Shown: piece after piece, positions 45,693-55,988 of the stretch
Layout: each line of letters opens with the position of its first letter
How positions within the stretch are numbered: position 1 is the first letter of the stretch
Source of the DNA: Emcibacteraceae bacterium
GTDB taxonomy: Bacteria; Pseudomonadota; Alphaproteobacteria; Sphingomonadales; Emcibacteraceae
Reading direction: 5' to 3'
Length of the DNA: 64,000 nt
Assembly (NCBI GenBank): GCA_021774795.1
Contig: JAJFIR010000053.1
Location: 186,001 to 250,000, forward strand
Made by a program: the position numbers and the translations under genes
The notes under the pieces: model-generated
What the model was told of the DNA's origin: nothing
Seen by the model: the letters and a program-made list of their open reading frames with translations, nothing else
Database searches by the model: none

Positions 45693-46835
45693 ATGATTGA
45701 TCCTGCCCAGTTTACAAAAGACCTTATACGCTGTCCTAGCGTAACACCAAAAGATGCTGGTGCTTTGGGTGTTTTGGAAAAGGCACTTGGTGATTTGGGT
45801 TTTAACTGTACACGACTTCCGTTTAGTGCCGAAGGCACCCCTGATGTGGATAACCTCTATGCCAGACTGGGTACTGAACCGCCTCATTTTTGTTATGCTG
45901 GTCACACCGATGTTGTTCCTGTGGGTGTGCTTGAAGATTGGGATTTTGATCCTTTTCTGGGTGAAGAAAAAGACGGAATAATTTACGGGCGCGGAACAAG
46001 CGATATGAAAGGCGGGATCGCGTCATTCGTTTCTGCTGTAAGTGGTTTTGTTGATCAGAATAGTGAATTTACGGGGTCCATCAGCTTTCTCATTACAGGT
46101 GATGAAGAAGGTCCGGCGATCAATGGTACTGTTAAAATGCTTGACTGGCTTCGCGATAATAACGAGATCCCCGATATATGTCTCGTTGGCGAACCGACTA
46201 ATTTGGATATCATTGGCGATATGGCCAAAATTGGCAGACGGGGCAGCATCAATACTACGCTCACTGTCAATGGGGCGCAGGGGCATGTGGCTTACCCGCA
46301 TCTTGCGGATAACCCGATACCACGTTTGATTGATATCTTTCAACAATTTGCGAAGAAGGAACTGGATAACGGAAATGAATTCTTTCAACCCAGTAATCTT
46401 GAAATTGTGAACATTGAAGTTGGTAACGAAGCATCGAATGTTATTCCGATGAGTGCGTCGGCAAGTTTTAATATCCGATTTAATAACGAGCAATCCATTG
46501 ATGGTTTAAAAAAATGGATTACCGATACCTGTAATCAATTCGCCGGCGATCACTTATTAGATATTAATGTCTCGGGTGATGCATTCCTTACACCGGAAGG
46601 GGAATTAAGTGATTTGATCAAAAATTCCATTGCACAGGTCACCGGGCAGCAAGTCGATTTGAGTACATCCGGTGGAACATCCGACGCTAGGTTTATAAAA
46701 AATTTCTGTCCTGTAGCGGAATTTGGACTTATTAATAAGACAATCCATAAAGTGAATGAATGTGTCCGTGTGGATGACCTTAACATTTTGCGTGACGTCT
46801 ATATGCGTATGCTAATAAACTATTTTGTAAAATGA
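45693..46835 (+). CDS. dapE: Succinyl-diaminopimelate desuccinylase
   Basis: This 380-aa metallopeptidase-M20 protein has the zinc-binding motifs YAGHTDVVPVG, GRGTSDMKGG and TGDEEGPAING. The C-terminal His is in INKTIHKVNE. It releases LL-diaminopimelate for lysine and peptidoglycan. Operon dapD-dapE. Confidence 0.97.
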   Translation: MIDPAQFTKDLIRCPSVTPKDAGALGVLEKALGDLGFNCTRLPFSAEGTPDVDNLYARLGTEPPHFCYAGHTDVVPVGVLEDWDFDPFLGEEKDGIIYGRGTSDMKGGIASFVSAVSGFVDQNSEFTGSISFLITGDEEGPAINGTVKMLDWLRDNNEIPDICLVGEPTNLDIIGDMAKIGRRGSINTTLTVNGAQGHVAYPHLADNPIPRLIDIFQQFAKKELDNGNEFFQPSNLEIVNIEVGNEASNVIPMSASASFNIRFNNEQSIDGLKKWITDTCNQFAGDHLLDINVSGDAFLTPEGELSDLIKNSIAQVTGQQVDLSTSGGTSDARFIKNFCPVAEFGLINKTIHKVNECVRVDDLNILRDVYMRMLINYFVK

Positions 46836-46844
46836 AGATTGATC

Positions 46845-47495
46845 ATGTCAAAAAATAATGCGATGCCAGTACTCAGCTATATTTTGAACTCCTTAATGGG
46901 CGGATGGATGTTGGCGCGGGCAAACCCTAAAGCTATAGAGTATTTTGATCTGTCTTCTGACGGATTCTGGAAAAGTTTCTGGGCCATAGCTGCCATGGCA
47001 CCTGCCTTTTTGCTTTGGGCATTTTTTAATATGTACGGTCAGACAGTGGAAATTCAGGAAGGGGTCACAATCTCATACCCATTGTTATCCGAAACTATTT
47101 TCTTTCTAGTCGCGCTGCCGTTTACGGCTGTCGTGATGATTTATTTCACCAAATATATGAAAATAAGTGATCATTATGCATCGATGGTGATCGCTTATAA
47201 TTGGACTAGCGCCATTGTTTATTTAGTTATGGCTGTAGCCACCGTAATCTTACTTTCCGGGATTATAAGCACTCAAGTCTCCAGCATTATCCTTCTTCTG
47301 CTGAGGGTTTATTTTGGCTTTTATGTGTTCTGGTTTGTGTTCAAGACATCGCTTCAGATTGGCGGTTTTTTCGCGTTTGGAGTTGTGTTGTTCATTAAAC
47401 TGTTAGATGCATCTGTACAGGTCATAATATTCAAAATTTTTAATCCGGAATATTTCAACGCTATTTTCGCTGCGATTAATAGTCTACCTTCATAA
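46845..47495 (+). CDS. Yip1-like multi-spanning membrane protein
   Basis: This 216-aa product has five to six membrane helices, with FWAIAAMAPAFLLWAFFN the first strong one and a YASMVIAYNWTSAIVYLVMA core recalling Yip1-domain proteins. The ATG at 46845 has GAAG seven bases upstream. It follows dapE closely and its 3' end overlaps truA. Function unknown. Confidence 0.68.
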   Translation: MSKNNAMPVLSYILNSLMGGWMLARANPKAIEYFDLSSDGFWKSFWAIAAMAPAFLLWAFFNMYGQTVEIQEGVTISYPLLSETIFFLVALPFTAVVMIYFTKYMKISDHYASMVIAYNWTSAIVYLVMAVATVILLSGIISTQVSSIILLLLRVYFGFYVFWFVFKTSLQIGGFFAFGVVLFIKLLDASVQVIIFKIFNPEYFNAIFAAINSLPS

Positions 47496-48222
47496 AATAT
47501 AGACCGTCCGGCGGTGCATTATAGCCTAGTGCGGTTCGGTCCGTAGCTTCGAGCGCGTTTTCTAAGTCCTGCTTGCTCCATTTTCCGCGTCCAACAAAAT
47601 AAAGACATCCAACCATCGACCGCACTTGATGATGAAGGTATGAGACGGCTGAGGTATCAATATAGATATTTTCACCGTCCCGAGATACGTCAAGTTTTTC
47701 CAATGTTTTTATGGGTGATTTTGATTGGCAACGAATGCCCCTGAAGGTGGTGAAATCATGTTTTCCAACAAGGCACTGCGCCGCTTCATGCATGGCGTCT
47801 ACATCTAATTCCGCTTTTACGGGCCATGCTTTACCTTTCATAAGGCTTAACTTCGCGCGGCGGTTTATAATGTGGTAGCGGTAATATCGTTTTTTTGCGG
47901 AAAATCGCGCGTGAAATTCTTCGCCCATAAGTTCGGATTTTAAAACGGCAACGGGTATGTCTTTCAGGTGATAATTTAGCGCGTCCATCACTTTATATGC
48001 CTCAACGTCGCGGGGAATATCAACATGCACAACCATTCCTTTTGCATGAACACCGGCATCGGTGCGACCGGCAGCATGGAAGCGACATAATGTTTGGCAG
48101 AATTTAAAAGCTGCTTTTTCCAGCTCACCTTGAATACTTGGGGCGGTTTCCTGCAATTGCCAACCGTGATAATTTGAGCCATCATATTCTATGGTCAATT
48201 TATAGCGATATAAGCCGCTCAT
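47476..48222 (-). CDS. truA: tRNA pseudouridine(38-40) synthase
   Basis: This 248-aa TruA has the catalytic motif RTDAGVHAKG with the nucleophilic Asp. YDGSNYHGWQLQ is near the start and the terminal motif is SFLxxxVR-like (YLHHQVRSMVG). The start overlaps the fmt stop (ATGA). 3' end overlaps the convergent membrane gene. Confidence 0.97.
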   Translation of the reverse strand: MSGLYRYKLTIEYDGSNYHGWQLQETAPSIQGELEKAAFKFCQTLCRFHAAGRTDAGVHAKGMVVHVDIPRDVEAYKVMDALNYHLKDIPVAVLKSELMGEEFHARFSAKKRYYRYHIINRRAKLSLMKGKAWPVKAELDVDAMHEAAQCLVGKHDFTTFRGIRCQSKSPIKTLEKLDVSRDGENIYIDTSAVSYLHHQVRSMVGCLYFVGRGKWSKQDLENALEATDRTALGYNAPPDGLYFMKVDY

Positions 48223-49127
48223 GAAAACTGACTGCCTTTTTTAACGTCAAAGCCGTTCATTAAGGCCTCAATATCCATTGGACCTTTTCCGGCGCGCTGG
48301 GCGCGCTTTATGATCAATGATTTATCACCGCACGCTATTATGAGTGGTTCGCCGACCATTTGACCAACAGGGCCAGATTTATCAAAAACTTCCACATTTA
48401 TTATCTTAAGGCGTTCACCGCTTATCTCGGTCCATGCGCCGGGAAAAGGAGAGAGGCCATGAATATGATTTTTAAGATTAGCGGCGGTTTCGTTCCAGTT
48501 TATGCGCGCCTCAGATTTATCGATCTTAGCTGCATATGTTATACCTTCTATATCTTGCACCCTTGGGTCAACAACAGGTAATAAATCGAGCGCTTGTACG
48601 ATTGCTTTTGCACCGAGTATGCTAAGTTTATCGTGAAGCGAACCAGCCGTGTCGTCCTGCGTAATATCAATCCGTTTTTCAAGAAGCACAGGCCCGGTAT
48701 CAAGCCCTGCCTCCATCTGCATAATACCGACGCCAGTTTGCTGATCCCCCGCCATAATCGCTCGTTGAAGTGGCGCCGCGCCGCGCCAACGCGGTAATAG
48801 GGAAGCATGGATATTCAAGCAACCGAATTTAGGTGTATCAAGTATTTCTTGTGGTAGGATTAATCCATATGCAACGACTATGGCCACATCAAGATCAAGG
48901 TCTTTAAAATGTTGCCTCTCGTTGGCATTCTTAAAATTAAGTGGTGTATGGACCGGAATGCCCAGTTTTTCTGCAAAGGCATGAACCGCTGACGGTTTTT
49001 CTTTTTTTCCTCTGCCGGCGCGTCTTGGCGGTTGGCTATAAACTGCAACGACATCATGGCCCGCGCTTAAGATCGCTCTTAAGGCGCTAACTGAAAAATC
49101 AGGTGTTCCCATGAAAGCGATGCGCAT
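48219..49127 (-). CDS. fmt: Methionyl-tRNA formyltransferase
   Basis: This 302-aa protein has FMGTPDFSVSALRAI at the start, the catalytic signature LNIHASLLPRWRGAAPLQRA, and DTGPVLL. It formylates Met-tRNAi before translation initiation; the removal enzyme def is encoded 3 bp upstream on the same strand. Operon def-fmt-truA. Confidence 0.97.
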   Translation of the reverse strand: MRIAFMGTPDFSVSALRAILSAGHDVVAVYSQPPRRAGRGKKEKPSAVHAFAEKLGIPVHTPLNFKNANERQHFKDLDLDVAIVVAYGLILPQEILDTPKFGCLNIHASLLPRWRGAAPLQRAIMAGDQQTGVGIMQMEAGLDTGPVLLEKRIDITQDDTAGSLHDKLSILGAKAIVQALDLLPVVDPRVQDIEGITYAAKIDKSEARINWNETAANLKNHIHGLSPFPGAWTEISGERLKIINVEVFDKSGPVGQMVGEPLIIACGDKSLIIKRAQRAGKGPMDIEALMNGFDVKKGSQFS

Positions 49128-49130
49128 TGC

Positions 49131-49658
49131 TTATTCCTTTTTTTCTTCAGCGCCATCCTTGATGAACTTTTTCACTTTACGCACATACATGCTGCGTTTT
49201 ATTTTGGATAGATAATCAATAAAAACAACACCGTTGAGATGATCCATTTCATGTTGGATACATGTTGCGAGTAATTCAGTGGCATGAATTTCTTGTGCGT
49301 CGCCATTATAATCCAGGTAAGTAACTTTACATTCAGCGGGTCTTTCAATATCGGCATATTGTTCCGGAATAGAAAGGCATCCTTCATTGTAGGTCGCCAA
49401 ATCTTCTGATGTCCATGTGATCTCTGGATTGATAAAATATTGCGGGTTTGGATCTTCATCGTCGGGTGCAATATCGATGACCAAAATACGAAGAAGTTTT
49501 CCAACTTGGACTGCGGCAAGGCCGATACCAGGGGCGTCGTACATGGTTTCCAACATATTATCCATGAACTTGCGCAGCTTATCATCGACTTTGTCGACCG
49601 GTTTTGATACTTTTTTTAAAAGCGGGTCCGGCACTGTAACAATTGGTAAAATCGCCAT
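49131..49658 (-). CDS. def: Peptide deformylase
   Basis: This 175-aa protein has all three motifs: [19 protein letters not shown] (metal Cys) and QHEMDHLNG (two metal His and the catalytic Glu). It removes the N-formyl group from new proteins. This is the functional copy, in contrast to the degenerate paralogue at 16773-17285. Confidence 0.97.
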   Translation of the reverse strand: MAILPIVTVPDPLLKKVSKPVDKVDDKLRKFMDNMLETMYDAPGIGLAAVQVGKLLRILVIDIAPDDEDPNPQYFINPEITWTSEDLATYNEGCLSIPEQYADIERPAECKVTYLDYNGDAQEIHATELLATCIQHEMDHLNGVVFIDYLSKIKRSMYVRKVKKFIKDGAEEKKE

Positions 49659-49742
49659 AATTTTTATCTTATCCTTTTAATCTTTCAAATGGTAGGTAAT
49701 ATGTGTTGTGGATAAGGTCAAGACTATAAGGAGATGTGTTTA

Positions 49743-50891
49743 GTGATAATTGATCAAAATATGATGATACTTATTGGAATGGGTATTATTGCTGTGCTTT
49801 TGATTGCGGTAATTTTTATTGTTCATATTCGCGCCAATCAGGAACGGGTGGAGCGTGCGAGCCAGTCTGCACTTAACCAAGAACAGTTGATCAATATGAT
49901 GCAAGCGAATTCGTCCCTTGAAGGTCGCATTGCACAAATGGCACAGGTCAGTGCGCAGCAGCAGGAAGAAATCAAACGCACCATGCATGACCGCCTCGAT
50001 AAGGTCAGTGTGCGCCTTGGTCAAAGTCTTGAAAAATCAGGTGAAACAACGGGTAAGTCACTTGGGGAGCTTAAAGAACGTCTTGCGGTTATTGATGAGG
50101 CGCAAAAGAATATAACCGATCTTTCCGGGCAGATGGTTGGTCTTCAGGATATATTATCCAATAAACAAGCCCGTGGTGCTTTTGGTGAAATTCAACTTAA
50201 TGATCTTGTGTCTTCTATATTGCCGCCAAATGCATATGAATTTCAGGCGACAATGGAAAATGGGAAACGTGCAGATTGTTTAATTAAACTCCCCAATCCA
50301 CCGGGGTCGATCGTGGTCGATGCCAAGTTTCCACTTGAAAGTTATCATCGACTTCATAACGCCGAAAATGAAGCTGAATTTAAAAAAGCACAAAGTTTCT
50401 TTAAGGCGGATATCACAAAACATGTGAAGGATATCTCTGAAAAATATATCATTAATGGCGTAACGGCGGAATCCGCATTGATGTTTCTTCCGTCAGAGGC
50501 GGTGTATGCGGAACTTCATAGCAATTTTTCGGACGTGGTGGAAAAATCTTACCGTGCTAAAGTCTGGATCGTTAGCCCGACAACATTAATGGCAACATTA
50601 AATACGGTACGCGCAGTGCTTAAAGATGCGCGTATGCGCGAACAAGCCGGTATCATCCAAAAACATGTGACAACTCTTCTTGATGATGTGGAAAGATTGG
50701 ATGAAAGGGTTGAAAAGTTGCGTACCCATTTTGACCGTGCCGACAAGGATATTGATCTAATTAGCACATCCACACGTAAAATTACCTCGAAAGTGGATAC
50801 CATTGAGAAAATTCAAATGGAGGAAGAAGACGCGGTAGAACAAGCGATTGAGCCGAAATCGCCCCCACAAATCAAACTGTTAGTTGATTAG
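49743..50891 (+). CDS. rmuC: DNA recombination protein RmuC
   Basis: The GTG at 49743 is preferred: AAGGAG ends nine bases upstream, while the ATG at 49734 directly abuts it. The 382-aa product has an N-terminal membrane helix, a coiled coil of about 130 aa and the RmuC nuclease-like domain (GAFGEIQLNDLVSSILPPNA, DAKFPLESY, VSPTTLMATLNTV). RmuC limits inversions at short repeats. Confidence 0.93.
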   Translation: MIIDQNMMILIGMGIIAVLLIAVIFIVHIRANQERVERASQSALNQEQLINMMQANSSLEGRIAQMAQVSAQQQEEIKRTMHDRLDKVSVRLGQSLEKSGETTGKSLGELKERLAVIDEAQKNITDLSGQMVGLQDILSNKQARGAFGEIQLNDLVSSILPPNAYEFQATMENGKRADCLIKLPNPPGSIVVDAKFPLESYHRLHNAENEAEFKKAQSFFKADITKHVKDISEKYIINGVTAESALMFLPSEAVYAELHSNFSDVVEKSYRAKVWIVSPTTLMATLNTVRAVLKDARMREQAGIIQKHVTTLLDDVERLDERVEKLRTHFDRADKDIDLISTSTRKITSKVDTIEKIQMEEEDAVEQAIEPKSPPQIKLLVD

Positions 50892-50966
50892 TTTTAACCT
50901 GCCATCATTTAGACATTCTCCTTATATAGCTTGACATCCGTTATGTCTTTTGATTCTTTAGATACT

Positions 50967-51572
50967 ATGAAAAATAAAATTCTCATAGGTGCGGTAATTG
51001 TCGCGGTCGCGGGGTGTGCATCTACACCACCCAAAAATGTGACGAGCAGCTGCGCGATATTGCAGGAAAAAAGCGGCTGGTATAAAGCGACCAAAAAAGT
51101 GCGCGATAAATACGGCACGCCGATTAACGTGCAGCTCGCAATCATTCGTCAGGAAAGCTCCTTTAAACATGATGCGAAGCCGGGTCGCAATTATCTGCTT
51201 TGGGTTATTCCGTGGGGCAGAAAGTCATCTGCTTATGGCTATGCTCAGGTAAAGGATTCCACTTGGGACTGGTATAAAGAAAAAACCGGCAATCACGGTG
51301 CAGATCGTGACAGATTTGAAGATGCCGCCGATTTCATTGGCTGGTACAGTACCATAAGCCAACGGACTTTGGGTATTTCAAAGTGGGATGCTTATAATCA
51401 GTACCTCGCTTATCACGAAGGGCACGGTGGATTTAAGCGAAAGACGTATAACCAGAAAAAATGGCTGATCGATGTCGCAAAAAAAGTAGACCGTTATTCA
51501 CAAACTTACGCCGCACAGCTTCAACGATGCGAAGACGACCTCGATAGCGGTTTCTGGCTCTGGCCTTTTTGA
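50967..51572 (+). CDS. Transglycosylase SLT-like lipoprotein
   Basis: Starting at ATG 50967 the product has a lipoprotein signal (MKNKILIGAVIVAVAGCAS). The mature part has LAIIRQESSF with the catalytic-type Glu, AYGYAQVKDSTWDWY and a later YLAYHEGHGGF. This matches the SLT/goose-lysozyme fold with the E, G-Y-A-Q and A-Y-H-E positions. Would cleave peptidoglycan glycan strands in the periplasm. Alone in its transcription unit. Confidence 0.88.
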   Translation: MKNKILIGAVIVAVAGCASTPPKNVTSSCAILQEKSGWYKATKKVRDKYGTPINVQLAIIRQESSFKHDAKPGRNYLLWVIPWGRKSSAYGYAQVKDSTWDWYKEKTGNHGADRDRFEDAADFIGWYSTISQRTLGISKWDAYNQYLAYHEGHGGFKRKTYNQKKWLIDVAKKVDRYSQTYAAQLQRCEDDLDSGFWLWPF

Positions 51573-51594
51573 GAAGTAAGAGAAGTTTACATGT

Positions 51595-52224
51595 TTATTT
51601 TGAAATATTGTACTGCAATTTGAAAGAATCTAAATATTTTTTAAGTCCTATCCAGGAAATCAAATTGTATGATAAAAAATAATCTTCAGAAATTTTTGCG
51701 TCATTAAAATCTATGAATTTAGTTTCAATATCATTAGGTATTTTTAAATGATCAACATCATGCTTTAACCATTTTCCCTCAATAAAAATTTCAGCTATGG
51801 GGTCAAATTCGAAAATATCTCCTGACATGCTACTCGTAAATAGATCGGGTGCCTCTGCGCTGCATTTCTCGTATGATGTATTATCATTGCTCCCCATGCT
51901 TAAAAAGCTTATTCCTGCATCTGCGTATTGGTCATTAAAGAAAATAAGATAACTGTAGCCCACGTAAAGGGATGAATGTGTACGAAACATTATTTTTTCC
52001 CTTTTGCCTTTAAAAGAGTTTATAACAACTGCTTCATAATCAAAGCCGCAAAACAATGATTTTTCTTCACCCGAATATTCGACTAATGTAGCATTAATTA
52101 TTTTTACATCTGCTACTTCTGAAGAACGGATATAAAGTTCTTCAAGACTAATATCTGCAAACGATAGTGCGTACACATTAGGACTTAAGAAAAATAAGAA
52201 AAATATTAAAACTAAAGCTTTCAT
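51595..52224 (-). CDS. Secreted hypothetical protein
   Basis: This 209-aa product has a signal peptide (MKALVLIFFLFFLSPNVYA). The body has three cysteines and a beta-rich character (FDYEAVVINSFKGKREKIMF). No family is recognised. It follows the amidohydrolase gene by 21 bp on the same strand and may be the end of that operon. Confidence 0.65.
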   Translation of the reverse strand: MKALVLIFFLFFLSPNVYALSFADISLEELYIRSSEVADVKIINATLVEYSGEEKSLFCGFDYEAVVINSFKGKREKIMFRTHSSLYVGYSYLIFFNDQYADAGISFLSMGSNDNTSYEKCSAEAPDLFTSSMSGDIFEFDPIAEIFIEGKWLKHDVDHLKIPNDIETKFIDFNDAKISEDYFLSYNLISWIGLKKYLDSFKLQYNISK

Positions 52225-52245
52225 TTTTACCTGCTTCCTTAACTA

Positions 52246-53583
52246 TCACTCAGGCCACGGAAATAAGTCGACTTTTTCGACGTCCAGATTAATTTCAGTG
52301 CCGCGCGCCATAACAAAAGTTGGTGCCATCAATGTTGATATATCCTGCAATGGATTGCCGCTAGAAGCGATGATGTCGGCTTCTTTGCCCGCTTCGATGG
52401 TGCCTGTGATTTCGGTCAAATCCATTAAGTCAGCTGCATTCACAGTTGCGGCTATCAAGGTGGCGCGCTCGGGCATGCCTGCTTCAACCATTAATACGAG
52501 TTCATAGCCGTTCGTGCCGTGATCATTAACACCTGCGTCAGTACCAAAAGCAATTTTGACCCCTTTATCATAGGCCAGTTTTAGTGCACTTTTCATGATC
52601 GGCCCTACTTCCAATGCTTTCTGACGTACAGCGGGAACAAAGAAACCGGGGCGTTCTTTAGCAATTCTTTCGACCGTATGACCAGCGATTAACGTGGGTA
52701 CCAGATAGGCATCTTTTTCAACGAACAGATCAGCCGTTCCTTCGTCCAGATATGATCCGTGTTCAATGCTGTCAACGCCGGCTCGAAGTGCGGCCTCAAG
52801 CCCAATTCTTCCGTGGGCGTGAGCAGCTACCTTGCGGCCCATAGCATGTGCCGCTTCGACAAGCGCAACTTGTTCTTCGTCAGTGAACTGTTGGCCAGTT
52901 CCGGTCGCGGTTTTACTAAGAACACCACCTGTTGCTACATATTTGATATGGTCTGCGCCGTATTTAACTTGGGTGCGCACTGCTTTGCGACATTCGGCGA
53001 TACCATCACAAATTCCGGTGTGGGGGTGCGGGAAAATGTCATCACGAAAACCGCCTGCGTCACCGTGCCCGCCGGTTGGTGAGATGCCTTGACCGGCCGC
53101 TTTAATGCGCGGGCCCATGACGATGTCCTGGTTTATAGCGTCACGCAGTGCGAAGATCGCGTTGCGATCGGCACCAACATTGCGGATTGTTGTAAAACCG
53201 GCGCGCAAAGTGCGCATGCCAAACTGAACACCCATCAAAGTACTGAGTTGCGAAGAGCGGGTGACCCTGACTTCGCGGCCATTCGGTTCCTGCTGGCCCA
53301 ATATATGTGTGTGCGCATCAATAAGCCCCGCCATCACAAACTGGTCACTAAGATCGATAACATCCGCTTCCATTGCACCTTCCACATCGGATGCAGAAAC
53401 ATAGCCATCACGGACTTCTATAATTTGTTTATTTTTAATGATGATGGATTGTTCTGATTTAGCGTCCTCACGGGCGTCAGCAAGCAACGTGCCGGCATGG
53501 ATTATTTTCCAATTATCAGCGGCATTTGCCGAAAAAGAAAAGCACGCGATCATTGCGGTTGTCAGAAGTGTTGTTTTAAACAT
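52246..53583 (-). CDS. Exported metal-dependent amidohydrolase
   Basis: This 445-aa protein has a signal peptide (TAMIACFSFSANA). The amidohydrolase motifs are DAHTHILGQ, the Lys in GADHIKYVATGG, HAHGRIGLEAALRAGVDSIE and FGTDAGVN. The Xaa-Pro dipeptidase/imidazolonepropionase-like branch is the best fit. Downstream of the oxoprolinase-like gene by 52 bp, same strand. A periplasmic cyclic amide or dipeptide is a plausible substrate. Confidence 0.9.
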   Translation of the reverse strand: MFKTTLLTTAMIACFSFSANAADNWKIIHAGTLLADAREDAKSEQSIIIKNKQIIEVRDGYVSASDVEGAMEADVIDLSDQFVMAGLIDAHTHILGQQEPNGREVRVTRSSQLSTLMGVQFGMRTLRAGFTTIRNVGADRNAIFALRDAINQDIVMGPRIKAAGQGISPTGGHGDAGGFRDDIFPHPHTGICDGIAECRKAVRTQVKYGADHIKYVATGGVLSKTATGTGQQFTDEEQVALVEAAHAMGRKVAAHAHGRIGLEAALRAGVDSIEHGSYLDEGTADLFVEKDAYLVPTLIAGHTVERIAKERPGFFVPAVRQKALEVGPIMKSALKLAYDKGVKIAFGTDAGVNDHGTNGYELVLMVEAGMPERATLIAATVNAADLMDLTEITGTIEAGKEADIIASSGNPLQDISTLMAPTFVMARGTEINLDVEKVDLFPWPE

Positions 53584-53635
53584 GAATTTGTTCCCTATCT
53601 TATTTTTTATGGTAAGAGATTAGCGCATCTTTTTA

Positions 53636-55988
53636 TCAATTACCATAGCCACCACCACCGGGTGTTTTAATAATGAAAATATCGCCTTTTTTCACTGATA
53701 CTTCATCGGCGCTTTCAAGGATTTGAATTTCTCCGTCGGCCTTTTGTAGCCAGTTTTCACCGCGGGCAGCGTCGCCACCACCTGCAAGCCCCATCGGCGC
53801 AACATTGCGATTGTTGGATAAAATGGCTGCTTGCATATCTTTTAAAAATTGAATGCGCCGCTCCACTCCGTCACCGCCTGCAAACTTGCCGCTGCCACCG
53901 CTATTTTCGCGTATCTTGAATTCTTTAAGAAGAACTGGAAAACGCCATTCAAGAACTTCGGGATCGGTTAGTCGGCTGTTGGTCATGTGAGCTTGAATGG
54001 CACTGGCACCTGCACCTTTACTCGTAGCGCCCATACCGCCGGCGATTGTTTCATAATATTGAATATCATCGTCACCAAATGTGAAATTATTCATGGTGCC
54101 TTGCGATGCGGCCATCGCATCAAAGGCAAGAAATAAGCAATTGACAATAGCTTGTGATGTTTCCACGTTACCGGCGACAACTGCGGAAGGGAAAGTTGGG
54201 TTAAGAAAAGTTTTTTCAGGTACAATTATTTCTATGGGTTTTAGGCAACCTTGGTTTAAAGGAATATCGTCGTCCACCAAACAGCGGAATACATAAAGCA
54301 CGGCTGCATGGCATATGGCGAGCGGTGCATTGAAATTATTTTGCAGTTCAGGACTAGTTCCGGTAAAATCAATTTTTGCCGATCTTGATTTTTGATCCAC
54401 GGATACTGCACAACGGATATGCGCACGATTATCAAGTGGGTAATCATATGTGGTGTCGGTTAATGTGTGAATTATGCGCCGAACCGCTTCTTCTGCATTA
54501 TTTTGGACATGGGTCATATAGGCGGTAACGGTTTTAGTTCCATAATCTTTTGTAACGCGAGTTAATTCGTGCAGGCCTTTTTCGTTGGCGGCAATTTGCC
54601 CTTTTAAATCGGCAATATTTTGCTCTGGGTTTCGCGCCGGGTAATCGGTTGAAATGAGTGCCTCATACAGTTTTTTTTCCTTAAATTTGCCTTTTTCAGC
54701 AAGCAAGAAGTCATCAAAAAGGATACCTTCTTCATTTATGTTTTTAGACATGGGGGGCATTGAACCCGGCGTTATGCCACCAATGTCGGCATGATGACCG
54801 CGGGTCGCTACGTAATAACTGGGTTCGCTATTTTTTCCATCGAACCACGGTGATATGACCGTTATATCTGGCAGATGGGTGCCACCGTTATAGGGATCAT
54901 TTAGCATGTAGACATCATTCTTTTTCATGGTGTCTTTACGGTTATCAATGATGGTCTTAATGCTGCGCCCCATGGACCCTAAATGAACCGGCATGTGGGG
55001 GGCGTTGGCCACTAAATTTCCCTCAACATCAAAAAGAGCACAAGAAAAATCAAGTCGCTCTTTCATGTTGACGGAATGGGCCACGTTTTCGAGAACAGCA
55101 CCCATTTGCTCGGCAATTGACATGAACAGATTATTAAAAATTTCGAGCTGTACCGGATCAACAACCGTACCTATTGCATTTGTTCTTTCAATATCCTCAA
55201 CACGTTCGAGTATAAGATTATTTTCTTTATCAACGCTGGCCCGCCACCCTTTTTCCAAATAATTGGTTCCGTGATCTTCGCGTATTATTGCCGGACCGCT
55301 TAATTCTTTAATGTGACTGCCTAGCTCATTGCGGTGGATAACAGTTGCTTTATGCCACTTGCCACTGCTGTATATATTGGTTCTTGATAGTTTATGTTTT
55401 GACCGCGTTTTTGGTTTGTCCAATTTCACGGATCCTGCACCGCCGTAAGCTTCAACATGAATTTTCTCAATTATTAATTCTTTATCCACAGAAACAAAAC
55501 CAAACTGGTTCTTATGAAGCTGTTCAAAAGCCTGCTTCATATGGGCTAAAGAGGCGATATCAATTTCTAAAGTACTATCGCTACCCTTATATTTTATGTG
55601 AGCTTTCTTTCTAAAGCTGATGTTGTTGATATTTTGCTTCTTTAACAACAACTGAACTTCGTTTGTTAGTTCCGTTGTCACGCGTTCGATTTCGCTTATG
55701 TTTTGATCCACTAACGTTATTTCCAACGTTCGTTCTTTGATTGAACTAAGGTCGGCCAGTCCCATACCAAATGCACTAAGCACTCCTGCATATGGGTGAA
55801 GGAATATCTTTTTTATCCCTAATTTATCAGCGATTTTACATGCATGCTGCCCACCAGCACCGCCGAAACTTACAAGTGCATAATCCCGAACATCATAGCC
55901 TTTTTCTGTGGATATTTTTTTAATAGCAGTGGCCATGTTATCAACAGCGATATCAAGAAAACCTTCTGCGATTTCTTCACTTTTTTTT
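53636..55988 (-). CDS. Hydantoinase/oxoprolinase, downstream part (end of HyuA plus HyuB), frameshifted
   Basis: From the A8 run at 55981-55988 the frame reads [40 protein letters not shown] (end of the HyuA ATPase domain) and then [20 protein letters not shown], the start of HyuB. The HyuB part continues to the end with [12 protein letters not shown] and [14 protein letters not shown]. Length is about 783 codons. It belongs with the upstream part to form a single protein of about 1200 aa, like 5-oxoprolinase, which hydrolyses a cyclic amide with ATP. A +1 shift in the A8 run would join both. Confidence 0.87.

Noticed and set aside
52759-53457. Plus-strand frames over the amidohydrolase gene
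   Set aside because: They are reverse shadows of a gene with clear motifs and signal peptide on the other strand.
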